64,000 nucleotides of DNA from Allomuricauda sp. CAU 1633 (GCF_017313225.1 NZ_JAFLNE010000001.1:744001-808000); one strand, 5' to 3'; positions 1-8,050 are shown, counted from the stretch's first letter. Numbers and translations are program-made. The notes: generated from the sequence alone by a model not told the origin.

Positions 1-120
1 GGTAAGGACGAAATTGAGGCCGCTGTCTTGGCACATGAAAAAACCCAAGAACAATTGCAAGGCCGTTCACCCAAAAAGGTAATCGTGGTTCCCGGAAAGA
101 TTGTAAATATTGTAGGGTAA
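1..120 (+). CDS. leuS: Leucyl-tRNA synthetase, C-terminal end (partial)
   Basis: The first 120 bases read as 39 codons closed by TAA at 118-120; the gene begins before the window. The tail [14 protein letters not shown] resembles the last strand of the C-terminal domain of bacterial LeuRS, which charges tRNA-Leu in the cytoplasm. The preceding residues ([16 protein letters not shown]) also resemble that domain in Bacteroidota. No catalytic motif is visible because only the extreme C-terminus is present. A hairpin terminator follows about 60 bp downstream. Identification rests on recognising a short tail, so it is likely but not certain. Confidence 0.8.
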   Translation, partial: GKDEIEAAVLAHEKTQEQLQGRSPKKVIVVPGKIVNIVG

Positions 121-177
121 AACCTAAATCTATGGGCTGAGGTCAACTTTTATTGAAATTTATTCAACAAACCCATT

Positions 178-208
178 AAAATGCATGCCAAACGGCATGC
201 ATTTTTAT
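178..208 (+). terminator. Intrinsic terminator after leuS
   Basis: A perfect 12-bp stem (AAAATGCATGCC at 178-189 with GGCATGCATTTT at 194-205) has a 4-nt loop and runs into a T-rich tract. It lies downstream of leuS and upstream of ald. Confidence 0.75.
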
Positions 209-274
209 TTTTATATAATTTAACCCCTAAAAATTATAGGGTATAATCAAATAAAATATTTTAAAATGAAAAGA

Positions 275-294
275 ACCCCTATTAAAATAGGGGT
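275..294. promoter_or_regulatory. Palindrome upstream of ald (candidate operator)
   Basis: A perfect 9-bp inverted repeat, ACCCCTATT / AATAGGGGT with a 2-nt centre, lies about 115 bp upstream of the ald start in very AT-rich DNA. A second, weaker repeat (AATGTT/AACATT, 298-313) follows, and CCCTA/TAGGG pairs at 225-241. There is no T-run directly after it, so it looks more like a protein-binding site than a terminator. The binding protein is unknown; Lrp-type control of ald is known in other bacteria. Confidence 0.4.
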
Positions 295-408
295 ATAAAT
301 GTTAAAAAACATTATTTTTAACCATTGACCCCTACTTTTTGTCGATTTTGTTTCTCAGTTTGTTTTTTTTGTAACACCTTTGAGAGTGTAATCATAAAAC
401 ACACCAAA

Positions 409-1509
409 ATGATTGTAGGGGTACCAAAAGAAATCAAGAACAATGAAAGCCGGGTTGGGATGACCCCAGCCGGGGTTTTTGAACTGGTAAAGAACAACCA
501 TACTGTTTATGTGCAATCCGGTGCGGGAGAAGGCAGCGGTTTTTTCAATCAGGATTACCAACGGGCAGGGGCTACAATTTTGGATACTATCGGTCAAGTA
601 TACGCTATGAGCGATATGATCGTAAAAGTAAAGGAGCCCGTTGCACAGGAATACAACCTGATTCAAAAAGGGCAGATAGTATTCACCTACTTTCATTTTG
701 CGTCGAGCGAAGCATTGACCCAAGCCATGATTAAGAATAAATCTATCTGCATTGCCTATGAAACGGTAGAGGATGAAGATGGAAGTTTGCCGCTTCTTAC
801 CCCAATGTCTGAAGTGGCCGGACGAATGGCCATTCAACAAGGGGCTAAATATTTGGAAAAACCTGTTAAGGGCAAAGGCGTGCTTTTGGGCGGTGTTCCT
901 GGCGTGTCCCCGGGCCGTGTCTTGGTCTTGGGTGCCGGAACCGTGGGAATTCAAGCTGCTAAAATGGCAGCAGGCCTAGGGGCCCAAGTCACCATTTTGG
1001 ATGTGAACATAAAAAGGCTTCGGTATGTGAACGACATCATGCCCAGCCATGTAGTAACCGGATTCTCCAATGAATTCAATATCAGAAAATATATCAAAAC
1101 CCATGATCTAATAATAGGTGGTGTCCTTTTAAAGGGTGCCAAAGCGCCAAACCTGATCACCAGGGATATGCTCAAGGATATGCATCCCGGTACCGTGATT
1201 GTGGATGTTGCCGTAGATCAAGGAGGATGCGTAGAAACAACAAAACCAACAACCCATGAGGACCCCGTTTATATTATTGATGACGTGGTTCATTATTGTG
1301 TAGCCAATATGCCAGGGGCAGTGCCTTATACTTCCACAGTTGCCTTGACGAATGTAACACTGCCCTATGTGCTAAAATTGGCTAATTTGGGATGGCGTAG
1401 CGCATGCAATTTGGATAAATCACTGGCCAAAGGATTGAACATTGTGGAGGGTGAAGTAGTTTATAAGGAAATTATTGAAGCCTTTCATTGGGAGCCAGCA
1501 TTGGCATAA
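409..1509 (+). CDS. ald: Alanine dehydrogenase
   Basis: A 366-residue NAD-dependent alanine dehydrogenase, which interconverts L-alanine and pyruvate plus ammonia in the cytoplasm. It opens with MIVGVPKEIKNNESRVG and contains the residues known to matter in this family: R15, K75, H96 (in YFHFA) and D270 (in VDVAVDQGG), plus the Rossmann motif GAGTVG at 175-180. The open frame extends upstream to a TTG at 325, but the added 28 residues are Cys/Phe-rich and unlike the family, so the ATG at 409 is chosen. It stands alone between two terminators, with AT-rich DNA and a palindrome upstream. Length and motifs are complete. Confidence 0.95.
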   Translation: MIVGVPKEIKNNESRVGMTPAGVFELVKNNHTVYVQSGAGEGSGFFNQDYQRAGATILDTIGQVYAMSDMIVKVKEPVAQEYNLIQKGQIVFTYFHFASSEALTQAMIKNKSICIAYETVEDEDGSLPLLTPMSEVAGRMAIQQGAKYLEKPVKGKGVLLGGVPGVSPGRVLVLGAGTVGIQAAKMAAGLGAQVTILDVNIKRLRYVNDIMPSHVVTGFSNEFNIRKYIKTHDLIIGGVLLKGAKAPNLITRDMLKDMHPGTVIVDVAVDQGGCVETTKPTTHEDPVYIIDDVVHYCVANMPGAVPYTSTVALTNVTLPYVLKLANLGWRSACNLDKSLAKGLNIVEGEVVYKEIIEAFHWEPALA

Positions 1510-1531
1510 CATACATTTTGTCAGTAAAAAG

Positions 1532-1558
1532 ACCCTGCCAACATTTGGCGGGGTTTTT
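1532..1558 (+). terminator. Intrinsic terminator after ald
   Basis: An 8-bp stem (ACCCTGCC at 1532-1539 with GGCGGGGT at 1547-1554, one G-T pair) is followed by a short T-run. It lies 22 bp past the ald stop. Confidence 0.75.
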
Positions 1559-1601
1559 GCTTTAATAGTGGTATATTTAATAGAGTAAAAACGGAAAAGT
1601 T

Positions 1602-2303
1602 ATGATGACATATTATATATTGATTGGTGGAATTGCCTTGATCAGTTGGTTGGTCAGTAGCCAATTGAAGAGCAAATTCAAGAAATATTCCAAAGTACAC
1701 CTGCGGAATGGGATGAGTGGGGCAGAGATTGCCCAAAAAATGTTGGATGACCACGGAATAAGGGATGTAAAAGTAATCTCTACTCCTGGAATGTTAACTG
1801 ACCACTACAATCCCAAAAATAAAACTGTGAATTTGAGTGAAGGCGTGTACAATCAACGTAATGCCGCTGCCGCTGCCGTTGCTGCGCATGAGTGTGGACA
1901 TGCCGTACAACATGCACAAGCCTATGAATGGTTGACTATGCGTTCCAAATTGGTGCCTGTAGTAAGTGTTACTTCAGGAATGTCCACTTGGATTGTCTTT
2001 GGAGGTATTATGTTGATGGCTGCTACCGGAGTGGCCGGTGGAATTGGATTTTATATTGCCGTAGCCGGATTGATCATGATGGGCTTGGCCACTTTGTTCA
2101 GTTTTATTACCCTGCCCGTGGAATATGATGCCAGTAGACGGGCCTTGGTATGGTTAAAACAAAAGAATATGGTGAGCCAACAGGAGTATGCTGGGTCCGA
2201 GGATGCTCTAAAATGGGCCGCCCGTACCTATTTGGTTGCTGCATTGGGTGCTTTGGCTTCCTTAATCTATTGGGCTTTCCAAGTTTTTGGGGGGAGAGAC
2301 TAA
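1602..2303 (+). CDS. Membrane zinc metallopeptidase (YugP family)
   Basis: A 233-residue integral membrane protein of the YugP/neutral zinc metallopeptidase 2 family. The zinc-binding HExxH motif is HECGH at residues 96-100, and E174 in PVEYDASRRA is a plausible third ligand. Hydrophobic segments lie at about 3-20, 118-140 and 145-170, with the motif on the soluble face between them. The substrate is unknown; the family is annotated as protease on motif grounds. Gly- and Met-rich membrane helices are intact and the length is normal. It is a single gene with a terminator directly downstream. Confidence 0.88.
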   Translation: MMTYYILIGGIALISWLVSSQLKSKFKKYSKVHLRNGMSGAEIAQKMLDDHGIRDVKVISTPGMLTDHYNPKNKTVNLSEGVYNQRNAAAAAVAAHECGHAVQHAQAYEWLTMRSKLVPVVSVTSGMSTWIVFGGIMLMAATGVAGGIGFYIAVAGLIMMGLATLFSFITLPVEYDASRRALVWLKQKNMVSQQEYAGSEDALKWAARTYLVAALGALASLIYWAFQVFGGRD

Positions 2304-2324
2304 CTGAAATTTACAATATCAAAC

Positions 2325-2361
2325 AAAGCCTGCTTGAGTTCCAGTCAAGCAGGCTTTTTTA
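2325..2361 (+). terminator. Strong intrinsic terminator after the zinc peptidase
   Basis: A 13-bp stem (AAAGCCTGCTTGA at 2325-2337 with TCAAGCAGGCTTT at 2345-2357) is followed by T residues to 2360. It sits 21 bp past the peptidase stop. Confidence 0.85.
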
Positions 2362-2377
2362 TTCAATTAAGATTGGC

Positions 2378-2409
2378 TTGCGTTAGGCGCTATTATTTTT
2401 GTAGCTTTG
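2378..2409 (+). promoter_or_regulatory. Bacteroidota-type promoter for the HxlR regulator
   Basis: A perfect TAnnTTTG box (TAGCTTTG, 2402-2409) has a TTG 21 nt upstream (2378-2380). This fits the -33/-7 layout of the Bacteroidota primary sigma factor. The ATG follows 19 nt later. Confidence 0.6.
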
Positions 2410-2428
2410 CTATAAAATATGTAGCGTA

Positions 2429-2776
2429 ATGATTATTCCTATACCTGGACAGCCCGTTCGCGGCTCAAAAAGTGGTCAACCTATTATGGCATTGCTGGAT
2501 TTATTAGGTAGGAGCTGGGCCATGGGCATTGTTTGGCATTTGTATTCCGGTCCTAATACGTTTCGAGGACTGCAAGACTACTGTGAATCCATTTCGCCCA
2601 CTACTTTAAATACAAGATTAAAAGAGCTAAGGGACTGTAATCTTATTGAAAGAACGTTGGAAGGCTATACTCTTACAGCGTATGGCAAAGAATTGTATGA
2701 ACTATTGGAACCTATGGGAAGTTGGGCCAGACACCGATGGACACAGAGTTTCAAGGAAAATAACAATAAATCTTAA
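2429..2776 (+). CDS. HxlR-family transcriptional regulator
   Basis: A 115-residue winged-helix protein. The HxlR pattern is clear: LLGRSWAMGIVWHLYSGP (helix 1), FRGLQDYCESISPTTLNTRLKELRD (recognition helix region), and a wing strand LIERTLEGYTLTAYGKEL. Such proteins bind DNA as dimers and often repress an adjacent gene. The N-terminal cysteine used by thiol-sensing members (YodB/HypR type) is absent. It lies 4 bp upstream of a DinB-family gene and probably shares its transcript, so it may control that gene. The signal is unknown. Confidence 0.88.
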   Translation: MIIPIPGQPVRGSKSGQPIMALLDLLGRSWAMGIVWHLYSGPNTFRGLQDYCESISPTTLNTRLKELRDCNLIERTLEGYTLTAYGKELYELLEPMGSWARHRWTQSFKENNNKS

Positions 2777-2780
2777 GAAC

Positions 2781-3323
2781 ATGAGATATATTAAAAAACC
2801 AGTTGAGGGAGAGTATCCTGAATATTCCCATATTTATATGGATTTGTTGGAAGATGATGGTAAGGTTTTGAAGCATTTGCAGGAAAATTTCCTCAAAATC
2901 AAAGATTTTGTATACTCCCTTCCCAAGGAAAAGTTGGAGTATAGGTATGCAAAAAACAAATGGACTATAAAGGAAATACTGGTACACCTGATTGATGATG
3001 AACGGATTTTTGCCTATCGGGCATTGCGGTACGCCAGAAATGATGACACACCGCTCCATGGATTTGATCAAGACGCGTACGCCACATTTTCAAAAGCGAA
3101 TGAACGAAGTTTGGAAAGTATTTTCGATGAATATGAATCGGTTAGAAAGGCTACACTAACCCTTTTTACTTATTTACCGGAAGAAAGTTTTACAAGGGGA
3201 GGCAAAGGAGTGGATTTTGATGGTAGCATCATAAACAAAAGAACGGTAAGAGGGTTGGCATACCATATTGCGGGTCATGAGCTCCGCCATTTTAATATTA
3301 TTAAAGAAAAGTATATAAACTGA
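2781..3323 (+). CDS. DinB-family four-helix metal-binding protein
   Basis: A 180-residue DinB/YfiT-like protein. The family fold is a four-helix bundle with three histidines binding a metal; here the candidates are H69 (EILVHLIDDE), H166 and H170 (HIAGHELRH). Some members are thiol-dependent transferases, but the substrate cannot be read from the sequence. The open frame extends back to 2646 inside the HxlR gene; that extension is an out-of-frame shadow, so the ATG at 2781 is chosen. It is probably co-transcribed with the HxlR regulator and ends inside the following terminator. Confidence 0.85.
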   Translation: MRYIKKPVEGEYPEYSHIYMDLLEDDGKVLKHLQENFLKIKDFVYSLPKEKLEYRYAKNKWTIKEILVHLIDDERIFAYRALRYARNDDTPLHGFDQDAYATFSKANERSLESIFDEYESVRKATLTLFTYLPEESFTRGGKGVDFDGSIINKRTVRGLAYHIAGHELRHFNIIKEKYIN

Positions 3324-3347
3324 AAACGGGGCCATCGGCCCCGTTTT
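3323..3347. terminator. Bidirectional terminator between dinB-like gene and ferritin
   Basis: A perfect 11-bp stem (AAAACGGGGCC with GGCCCCGTTTT) around a 3-nt loop has T-runs when read on either strand. It sits between two convergent genes. Confidence 0.88.
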
Positions 3348-3370
3348 ATAATGCTATCCTACTTCTGGAT

Positions 3371-3889
3371 TTATTCAATCCAATTGGCAACTTGGTTGTC
3401 GATCATTTGTAATCCAACACCTTCGGTACCGGTTACTTCAATCATATCCAAAATATCGCGGATGGTGTTTTCTTCCTCAACCTGTTCCAAAACAAACCAA
3501 TCCAAGAATCGTTCTGTGGCTAAATCACCCAACTCACGGGCTTTTTTTACAATATTGTGAATGGATTTGGTCACGGCCACTTCATGCTCCAGGGTGTTTT
3601 CAAAAACATCCACGATGGAAGAGTAGTCGTGGTTAATATTGGTTACTTCTGGTGAAACTGGGTTTCCACCGGTATCCACCAAAAATTCAAAAATCTTCAT
3701 CATGTGTCCACGTTCTTCCTCAGATTGCTTGTAGAAAAACTTGGCACTGGTAAAAAACCCATTCTGCTCGCACCAAGACGCCATGGCCAAATAGGTGGCA
3801 GAAGCGTGGGCCTCCATTTTAATTTGTCCGTTGAGCAAATCCATGGATTCCACTTTTATGCTCATACTTTGTCTTGCTATATCTTTCAT
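3371..3889 (-). CDS. ftnA: Ferritin
   Basis: A 172-residue bacterial non-haem ferritin, an iron-storing 24-mer of the cytoplasm. All six ferroxidase-site residues of FtnA are present at a constant offset: E26, E59, H62, E103, Q136 and E139. The frame is open to 3931, but MKDIARQSMSI at 3889 gives a more usual start; a later ATG at 3865 is also possible. No haem-binding Met of bacterioferritin type stands out. It converges on the DinB-like gene across a shared terminator. Iron or redox regulation is expected for the family, but I see no clear operator. Confidence 0.93.
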   Translation of the reverse strand: MKDIARQSMSIKVESMDLLNGQIKMEAHASATYLAMASWCEQNGFFTSAKFFYKQSEEERGHMMKIFEFLVDTGGNPVSPEVTNINHDYSSIVDVFENTLEHEVAVTKSIHNIVKKARELGDLATERFLDWFVLEQVEEENTIRDILDMIEVTGTEGVGLQMIDNQVANWIE

Positions 3890-4020
3890 ATCTATATCAA
3901 TAGGTTTAAATCGTGAAAATGACTTTAACAAAAATACGAAATTTACCAGCCTTTTGAAAGTAACTCCTTTGTTTTAAGGCAGTTTAAGATTGAATAAAAA
4001 TAAGAGACGTGAAAATGGGA

Positions 4021-4341
4021 TTATATGGTCACGGTTTCTGCTTCTACAGAAAGCCCCAATGCCATAAAACTTTGTTCCACAAACTGTTTTAGGTCCAAAA
4101 TTTCATAGGTGTTCAAAACAAGGAGGTGTTCCTTGTTGCATAGCAATAAAACTTCAAAACCATGCTTGTTCAAATCGCCATCAAAGTGGTTTTCGATAGG
4201 AATGGACATCAGTTTATACCGGAGCGCAAGCAATTGGCAAAGCGACATGCGGACCATTTTTTGGCCAAAATCCACGTAGAAGCTACGCTCCTTTGCAGAT
4301 TGGTATAAGGTATAATATGAAGTTTGAACTATTACATTCAT
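4021..4341 (-). CDS. Small uncharacterised protein
   Basis: A 106-residue protein that I do not recognise. It has no signal peptide, membrane segment or known motif. It opens MNVIVQTSYYTLYQS and is rich in Leu and Val; the pattern of short alternating hydrophobic stretches suggests a small mixed alpha/beta fold. It lies 38 bp downstream of the Lrp gene on the same strand and may be its operon partner. Codon use looks normal for the window, so it is probably a real gene. Confidence 0.6.
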   Translation of the reverse strand: MNVIVQTSYYTLYQSAKERSFYVDFGQKMVRMSLCQLLALRYKLMSIPIENHFDGDLNKHGFEVLLLCNKEHLLVLNTYEILDLKQFVEQSFMALGLSVEAETVTI

Positions 4342-4379
4342 GGGACAAATGTAAAGTTTATTTAGATTGAATACAAATA

Positions 4380-4850
4380 TCAGATCTGAATTTGTCGATC
4401 AATTTGCTGATTCAGGGAGATAAACGTTTCGGTACGGGAAACGCCCTCGATTTGCTGTATTTTTTTGTTCAATACTTGCATTAGGTGTTCGTTATCTCGA
4501 CACAGCACTTTTATGAGGATGGACCAATTCCCTGTCGTGTAGTGGCATTCCAAAACTTCGGGGATCTTTTCCAGTTCCTTAACAGCTCTAGGGTTGGCCA
4601 TGGCCTTATCCAGAAAAATACCGATGTAAGCCATTGTGGTGTAGCCTAATACGCGTGGATTGATGATGAACTTGGAACCCGCAAGCAAACCAGAACTTTC
4701 TAATTTGCGGAGTCTTTGGTGGATAGCCGCTCCAGAAATGCCTATGTTTCGAGCAATCTCCAAAATAGGTTTTCGGGCATCTTCCATCAAATACCTTAGA
4801 ATTTTTTTGTCAATGCCATCTATTTTGACCGAACTGTTATGGTTTTTCAC
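4380..4850 (-). CDS. Lrp/AsnC-family transcriptional regulator
   Basis: A 156-residue Lrp/AsnC protein. Residues 8-65 form the HTH (IDKKILRYLMEDARKP, then GISGAAIHQRLRKLESSG), and residues about 75-150 form the RAM ligand-binding domain (LECHYTTGNWSILIKV). The start codon is GTG at 4848-4850: an in-frame TAA lies 12 bp upstream and no early ATG exists. The family senses amino acids and controls their metabolism. The gene lies downstream of a saccharopine-dehydrogenase-like gene on the same strand, 44 bp apart, which suggests lysine or another amino acid as the regulated pathway; this is inference. Confidence 0.9.
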   Translation of the reverse strand: MKNHNSSVKIDGIDKKILRYLMEDARKPILEIARNIGISGAAIHQRLRKLESSGLLAGSKFIINPRVLGYTTMAYIGIFLDKAMANPRAVKELEKIPEVLECHYTTGNWSILIKVLCRDNEHLMQVLNKKIQQIEGVSRTETFISLNQQIDRQIQI

Positions 4851-4894
4851 GGAATCTGTTTAAAATTGAAGCTAAATATAGAGAAAATCTTCAT

Positions 4895-6268
4895 TTAGCT
4901 TGCTACAGAATCTGGATTGTAGCCCAAGTAGGGCACTTCAAATTCGTTAAAAATGATTCCGTGTGCTTTTAGTTCTGAGAGTATGGGAGCATAAACTTCT
5001 TTGTTGATTGGAATTTGCACCCCGGGGGTTGTAATTTTTCCATTTAAGATTTGAAGTGTGGCAATAGCAACAGGCAGCCCAACCGTTTTGGACATGGCGG
5101 TATAGGTTCTGTTTTCGCCAATAACCACCATATTGGCATCAATCTGTTTCTTTTCGCCGTTCAATTCAAAACCAAATTTATGGTACATGACGATCATGTC
5201 TTTTTCATCTTCCTTCAAAGTCCAACTATCTTCCAAAATGTGCTGTAATATTTGTGCTGGCGAAGCATTTTTCAACGGGATTTTTTTGGAATGATCAAAA
5301 AGGTTCAGTTCCAATAATTTTCCCCAGCGAATGTCATCTTGATCAATTTTAAGATAATGGCGCAGTTTCAATTCCACAGAATCGGTTGGGGAATAGGGTA
5401 AAAACAGGTTTACAAATTCCCGATAGGACATTCCTTCGGAATTTTCAATTGTGTAGCTATCATCCGTCATGCCCAAAATCACGAACATTTGCCAAGCTTT
5501 GGAAAACCCAATCCTTCTCATAGTACCCCTATAGAGAGTAAGGGCATTTTGCAGGCCATAGGCTTCTCTATAATTTAAGGAATCCCGGTTGGCATAGACC
5601 TCAAAAGTGCCATAGCCCTCAATCTCCAAAAATTCTGTACGTCTAAACAGTTTTTGATACGGGATGTATTTATAGGTCCCCTCTTGAATAAACTTGGCTA
5701 CGCCACCTTGGCCAGCCAAAACAACATTTCGGGGGTTCCAGGTAAATTTATAGTTCCAAAGGTTGGAATCGCTTTCTGGGGCAACCAATCCTCCTGTAAA
5801 AGATTCAAAAAGCAACATTTTGCCACCCTCATCCCGGATGCGATCAATGACCTCCATAGCGCTCATGTGGTCAATACCGGGATCAAGGCCAATTTCATTC
5901 ATGAACACCAGGCCATTTTTTTTGACCTCGTCATCCAATGCTTTCATTTCCTTGCTTACATAAGAAGCGGTGACCAAATTTTTCTTGAAATGAATGCAAT
6001 CTTCGGCAATTTTAATATGCAGCGTAGCTGGAAGCATAGATATGACAATGGATGCGGATTCAATGGCTTTTCTGCGATCTTCATCATTGAAAATATCCAA
6101 TTGGACCACACTGCAATTGGGATGTGATGAAAATTGCTCCGGGATATGCTCCGGTTGAAGATCACCAATGACCAAATGTAGATTTTCGGCTTCGGCTTTC
6201 TTTAAAAGGTAATCTAAAAGATATGAGGTTGATTTTCCAGCCCCAACAACCAAAATAGTGCGGACCAT
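4895..6268 (-). CDS. Saccharopine dehydrogenase-family protein (reductase type)
   Basis: A 457-residue enzyme of the saccharopine dehydrogenase/reductase family. The Rossmann motif VVGAGKSTSYLLDYLL is at the N-terminus, followed by the ASYVSKEMKALDDE and NEIGLDPGIDHMSAM segments typical of the glutamate-forming type (Lys9-like) and a C-terminal catalytic lobe ending in GLPVAIATLQILNGKI. The family works in lysine breakdown by the saccharopine route, or in spermidine synthesis for related branches. No lysine-ketoglutarate reductase domain is fused or adjacent. It stands upstream of an Lrp regulator on the same strand. Family assignment is firm; the substrate is inferred. Confidence 0.87.
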   Translation of the reverse strand: MVRTILVVGAGKSTSYLLDYLLKKAEAENLHLVIGDLQPEHIPEQFSSHPNCSVVQLDIFNDEDRRKAIESASIVISMLPATLHIKIAEDCIHFKKNLVTASYVSKEMKALDDEVKKNGLVFMNEIGLDPGIDHMSAMEVIDRIRDEGGKMLLFESFTGGLVAPESDSNLWNYKFTWNPRNVVLAGQGGVAKFIQEGTYKYIPYQKLFRRTEFLEIEGYGTFEVYANRDSLNYREAYGLQNALTLYRGTMRRIGFSKAWQMFVILGMTDDSYTIENSEGMSYREFVNLFLPYSPTDSVELKLRHYLKIDQDDIRWGKLLELNLFDHSKKIPLKNASPAQILQHILEDSWTLKEDEKDMIVMYHKFGFELNGEKKQIDANMVVIGENRTYTAMSKTVGLPVAIATLQILNGKITTPGVQIPINKEVYAPILSELKAHGIIFNEFEVPYLGYNPDSVAS

Positions 6269-6347
6269 AGGTTTTGTGTAATTTTGACTAAAACAGATAC
6301 TAAGGTATCAAAATGTTATATTTCTAAAAAAATAAGCACTAAAAGTT

Positions 6348-6746
6348 ATGAACAGAACAATACTGTTAACGGCAATCGCATTTGGTCTGTTGGCCATTAT
6401 TCTAGGTGCTTTTGGAGCACACGGGTTGGAAAAATTGGTGGACGCTGATGCTGTCAGTACTTTTGAGACCGGAGTGCGTTACCAAATGTACCATGCATTG
6501 TTCCTTCTTTTTTTAGGAATTTGGGAAGGTCTAAAAGAAGGGAGCAAAAAAAGAATTTTTACGATGATAGTGATTGGTGTGATTTTGTTTTCGTTCTCAA
6601 TTTATCTGCTGGCCTTGAACAGTTTAACCGCTTTTGACTTTAGAATTATTGGCTTTTTAACACCAATAGGAGGAGTTTTTATGATTTTAGGATGGTTTCT
6701 TTTGGGATATTACATACTGGGGTCCAAAAATTTTAAGTCTAATTAA
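6348..6746 (+). CDS. DUF423 membrane protein
   Basis: A 132-residue membrane protein of the DUF423 (YgdD) family with four predicted helices. It has the family pattern: AFGLLAIILGAFGAHGLEK near the N-terminus, VRYQMYHALFL in helix 2, and a final helix PIGGVFMILGWFLLGYY. The function is unknown. It is divergent from the saccharopine-dehydrogenase-like gene. A broken copy of its last third lies 1.2 kb downstream, beyond an SH3 lipoprotein on the opposite strand. The gene itself is intact. Confidence 0.9.
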   Translation: MNRTILLTAIAFGLLAIILGAFGAHGLEKLVDADAVSTFETGVRYQMYHALFLLFLGIWEGLKEGSKKRIFTMIVIGVILFSFSIYLLALNSLTAFDFRIIGFLTPIGGVFMILGWFLLGYYILGSKNFKSN

Positions 6747-6791
6747 TATAATGTAACCTAGGAATAGGCTGTCTATAGATGAACTTGACCC

Positions 6792-7781
6792 TCAATTTCT
6801 TCTTTTAGTAGTATAATACCCAAAAACCCAACCCTCTTCACCACTGAAATTGATTTTGTACCAGCGATCCGTTCTATCCCCCACCTTTTCTAGGGATGCT
6901 CCTTGTCCAATGATATGACATATATCTCCTTTTTCCAATTGAAAAAGAACATTGCCTTTTGTGTTGGGTTCGCTTCTGACGTTGGCCATATCAGCTTTAA
7001 TTCCAAGTTTGTTGGAAGAAAGATTTTCAAAGGAATCAAGTTCTTCAATATAAAATGCCTCTCCCCCCTCTTCATTATCGTAAAGCGCTTTATTTACATG
7101 GTCAATTAATTTTGACTTTTTAAAGTTTGGGTTGGCCAAGATGTTTTCTAACAATTCAAATTTCTTTTCTATTGGTTCTTCCATAGCTCGCCAATACAGA
7201 ATACCCAGTTTCACATCAATGTCATCTTTAATAGCATCAATATCCCCTTGTATCCATCCGTTATCATCCCTTTTCATGCTTGTAACTTCATGCCATCCCT
7301 CATTCTCTTCATTTTCAAAGATTACTACCATGTCCATGGGTTCCAACTTTTTACCTTCAAAAGTCATAATGTCCGGTCTTTTATAGAGTTCCGTTTCCTT
7401 ATCTATAATCGCCAATTCACCTCCTAAGGCGAACAAGTGTTCATAAGCCCAACCTTCACTTCCATCGGAAAGTCTTATTTTAAGATATTCCTTGTCATCT
7501 TCTGTCTGCTCTGTTTCATTAAGATATTCCACAGACTCTCCAAAATATATTGTAGTGAGGTATTTAGTGTTTTTTCTTCCAGGTTTGTCCCTTAACCCAA
7601 CTTTAGGCCACAAACAAATAGCAGAAGTACCCTCGTGGGATAGTTCTGGGTTTTCTGAAACCTCAGATTTAGAAATACTTGAATTTTCAGATGATTGATT
7701 TTTCTTTTCTGATTTGGTGCCGCAACTAAAAATTAAAAGAAGTACGAAAGAAAATAGGATACTACCTTTTACAGTTTTCAT
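6792..7781 (-). CDS. SH3-domain lipoprotein
   Basis: A 329-residue predicted lipoprotein. The signal ends in LLIFSC with the lipidated C20, followed by a Ser/Glu-rich linker. Three SH3-like segments can be seen: about 54-120 (GLRDKPG..YLTTIYFGESVEYL..GSEGWAYEHL), 125-185 (ELYKRPD..NGWIQGD) and 258-326 (ANVRSEPNTKGNVLFQLEKG..GEEGWVFGYY). The first and last are typical bacterial SH3 modules, often binding cell-wall or protein ligands. It is flanked by an intact DUF423 gene and a DUF423 remnant, and the region looks more AT-rich than its surroundings, so it may have arrived by insertion. Confidence 0.8.
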   Translation of the reverse strand: MKTVKGSILFSFVLLLIFSCGTKSEKKNQSSENSSISKSEVSENPELSHEGTSAICLWPKVGLRDKPGRKNTKYLTTIYFGESVEYLNETEQTEDDKEYLKIRLSDGSEGWAYEHLFALGGELAIIDKETELYKRPDIMTFEGKKLEPMDMVVIFENEENEGWHEVTSMKRDDNGWIQGDIDAIKDDIDVKLGILYWRAMEEPIEKKFELLENILANPNFKKSKLIDHVNKALYDNEEGGEAFYIEELDSFENLSSNKLGIKADMANVRSEPNTKGNVLFQLEKGDICHIIGQGASLEKVGDRTDRWYKINFSGEEGWVFGYYTTKRRN

Positions 7782-7933
7782 AATACATAAAGTTTGGAGG
7801 GGTGTAATGTCATACTAAACTTTCATAATAGTATTGTCCGATTGATGGATTCCTATTTTGAATTGATGAAAAGAAGATCTATATATTGATGTTCTACTCT
7901 TGGATTTTGGGTTTGTGTATTGATATTTAAGCG

Positions 7934-8050
7934 TTTAACGGCTTTCAGCTTTAAAATCATCGGTTTTTAACGCCCATAGGAGGAGTTTTCATGATTTTGG
8001 GATGGTTTCTTTCAGGATACTACATTTTGACCCGAAAAGGACTCAATTAA
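7934..8050 (+). pseudogene. 3' remnant of a DUF423 gene, frameshifted
   Basis: The stretch matches the last third of the DUF423 gene at about 6621-6746. It reads LTAFSFKIIGF, then after restoring one T in a T-run near 7965 continues TPIGGVFMILGWFLSGYYILTRKGLN and stops at TAA 8048-8050. The 5' two thirds are absent. Many differences are synonymous (for example atc atc ggt against att att ggc), so the copies diverged under coding constraint before or after duplication. The remaining gap between the SH3 lipoprotein start (7781) and this remnant is AT-rich and shows nothing recognisable; pckA begins 63 bp after the remnant. Confidence 0.85.

Noticed and set aside
325..408. TTG start adding 28 residues to alanine dehydrogenase
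   Set aside because: The added sequence is Cys/Phe-rich and catalytic residue numbers match the family exactly from ATG 409.
2646..2780. N-terminal extension of the DinB-like gene overlapping HxlR
   Set aside because: The extension lies in another frame of HxlR and has no similarity to DinB N-termini; ATG 2781 fits better.
5654..6127. 157-codon + strand open frame
   Set aside because: Antisense of the saccharopine-dehydrogenase-like gene, which has clear motifs on the minus strand.
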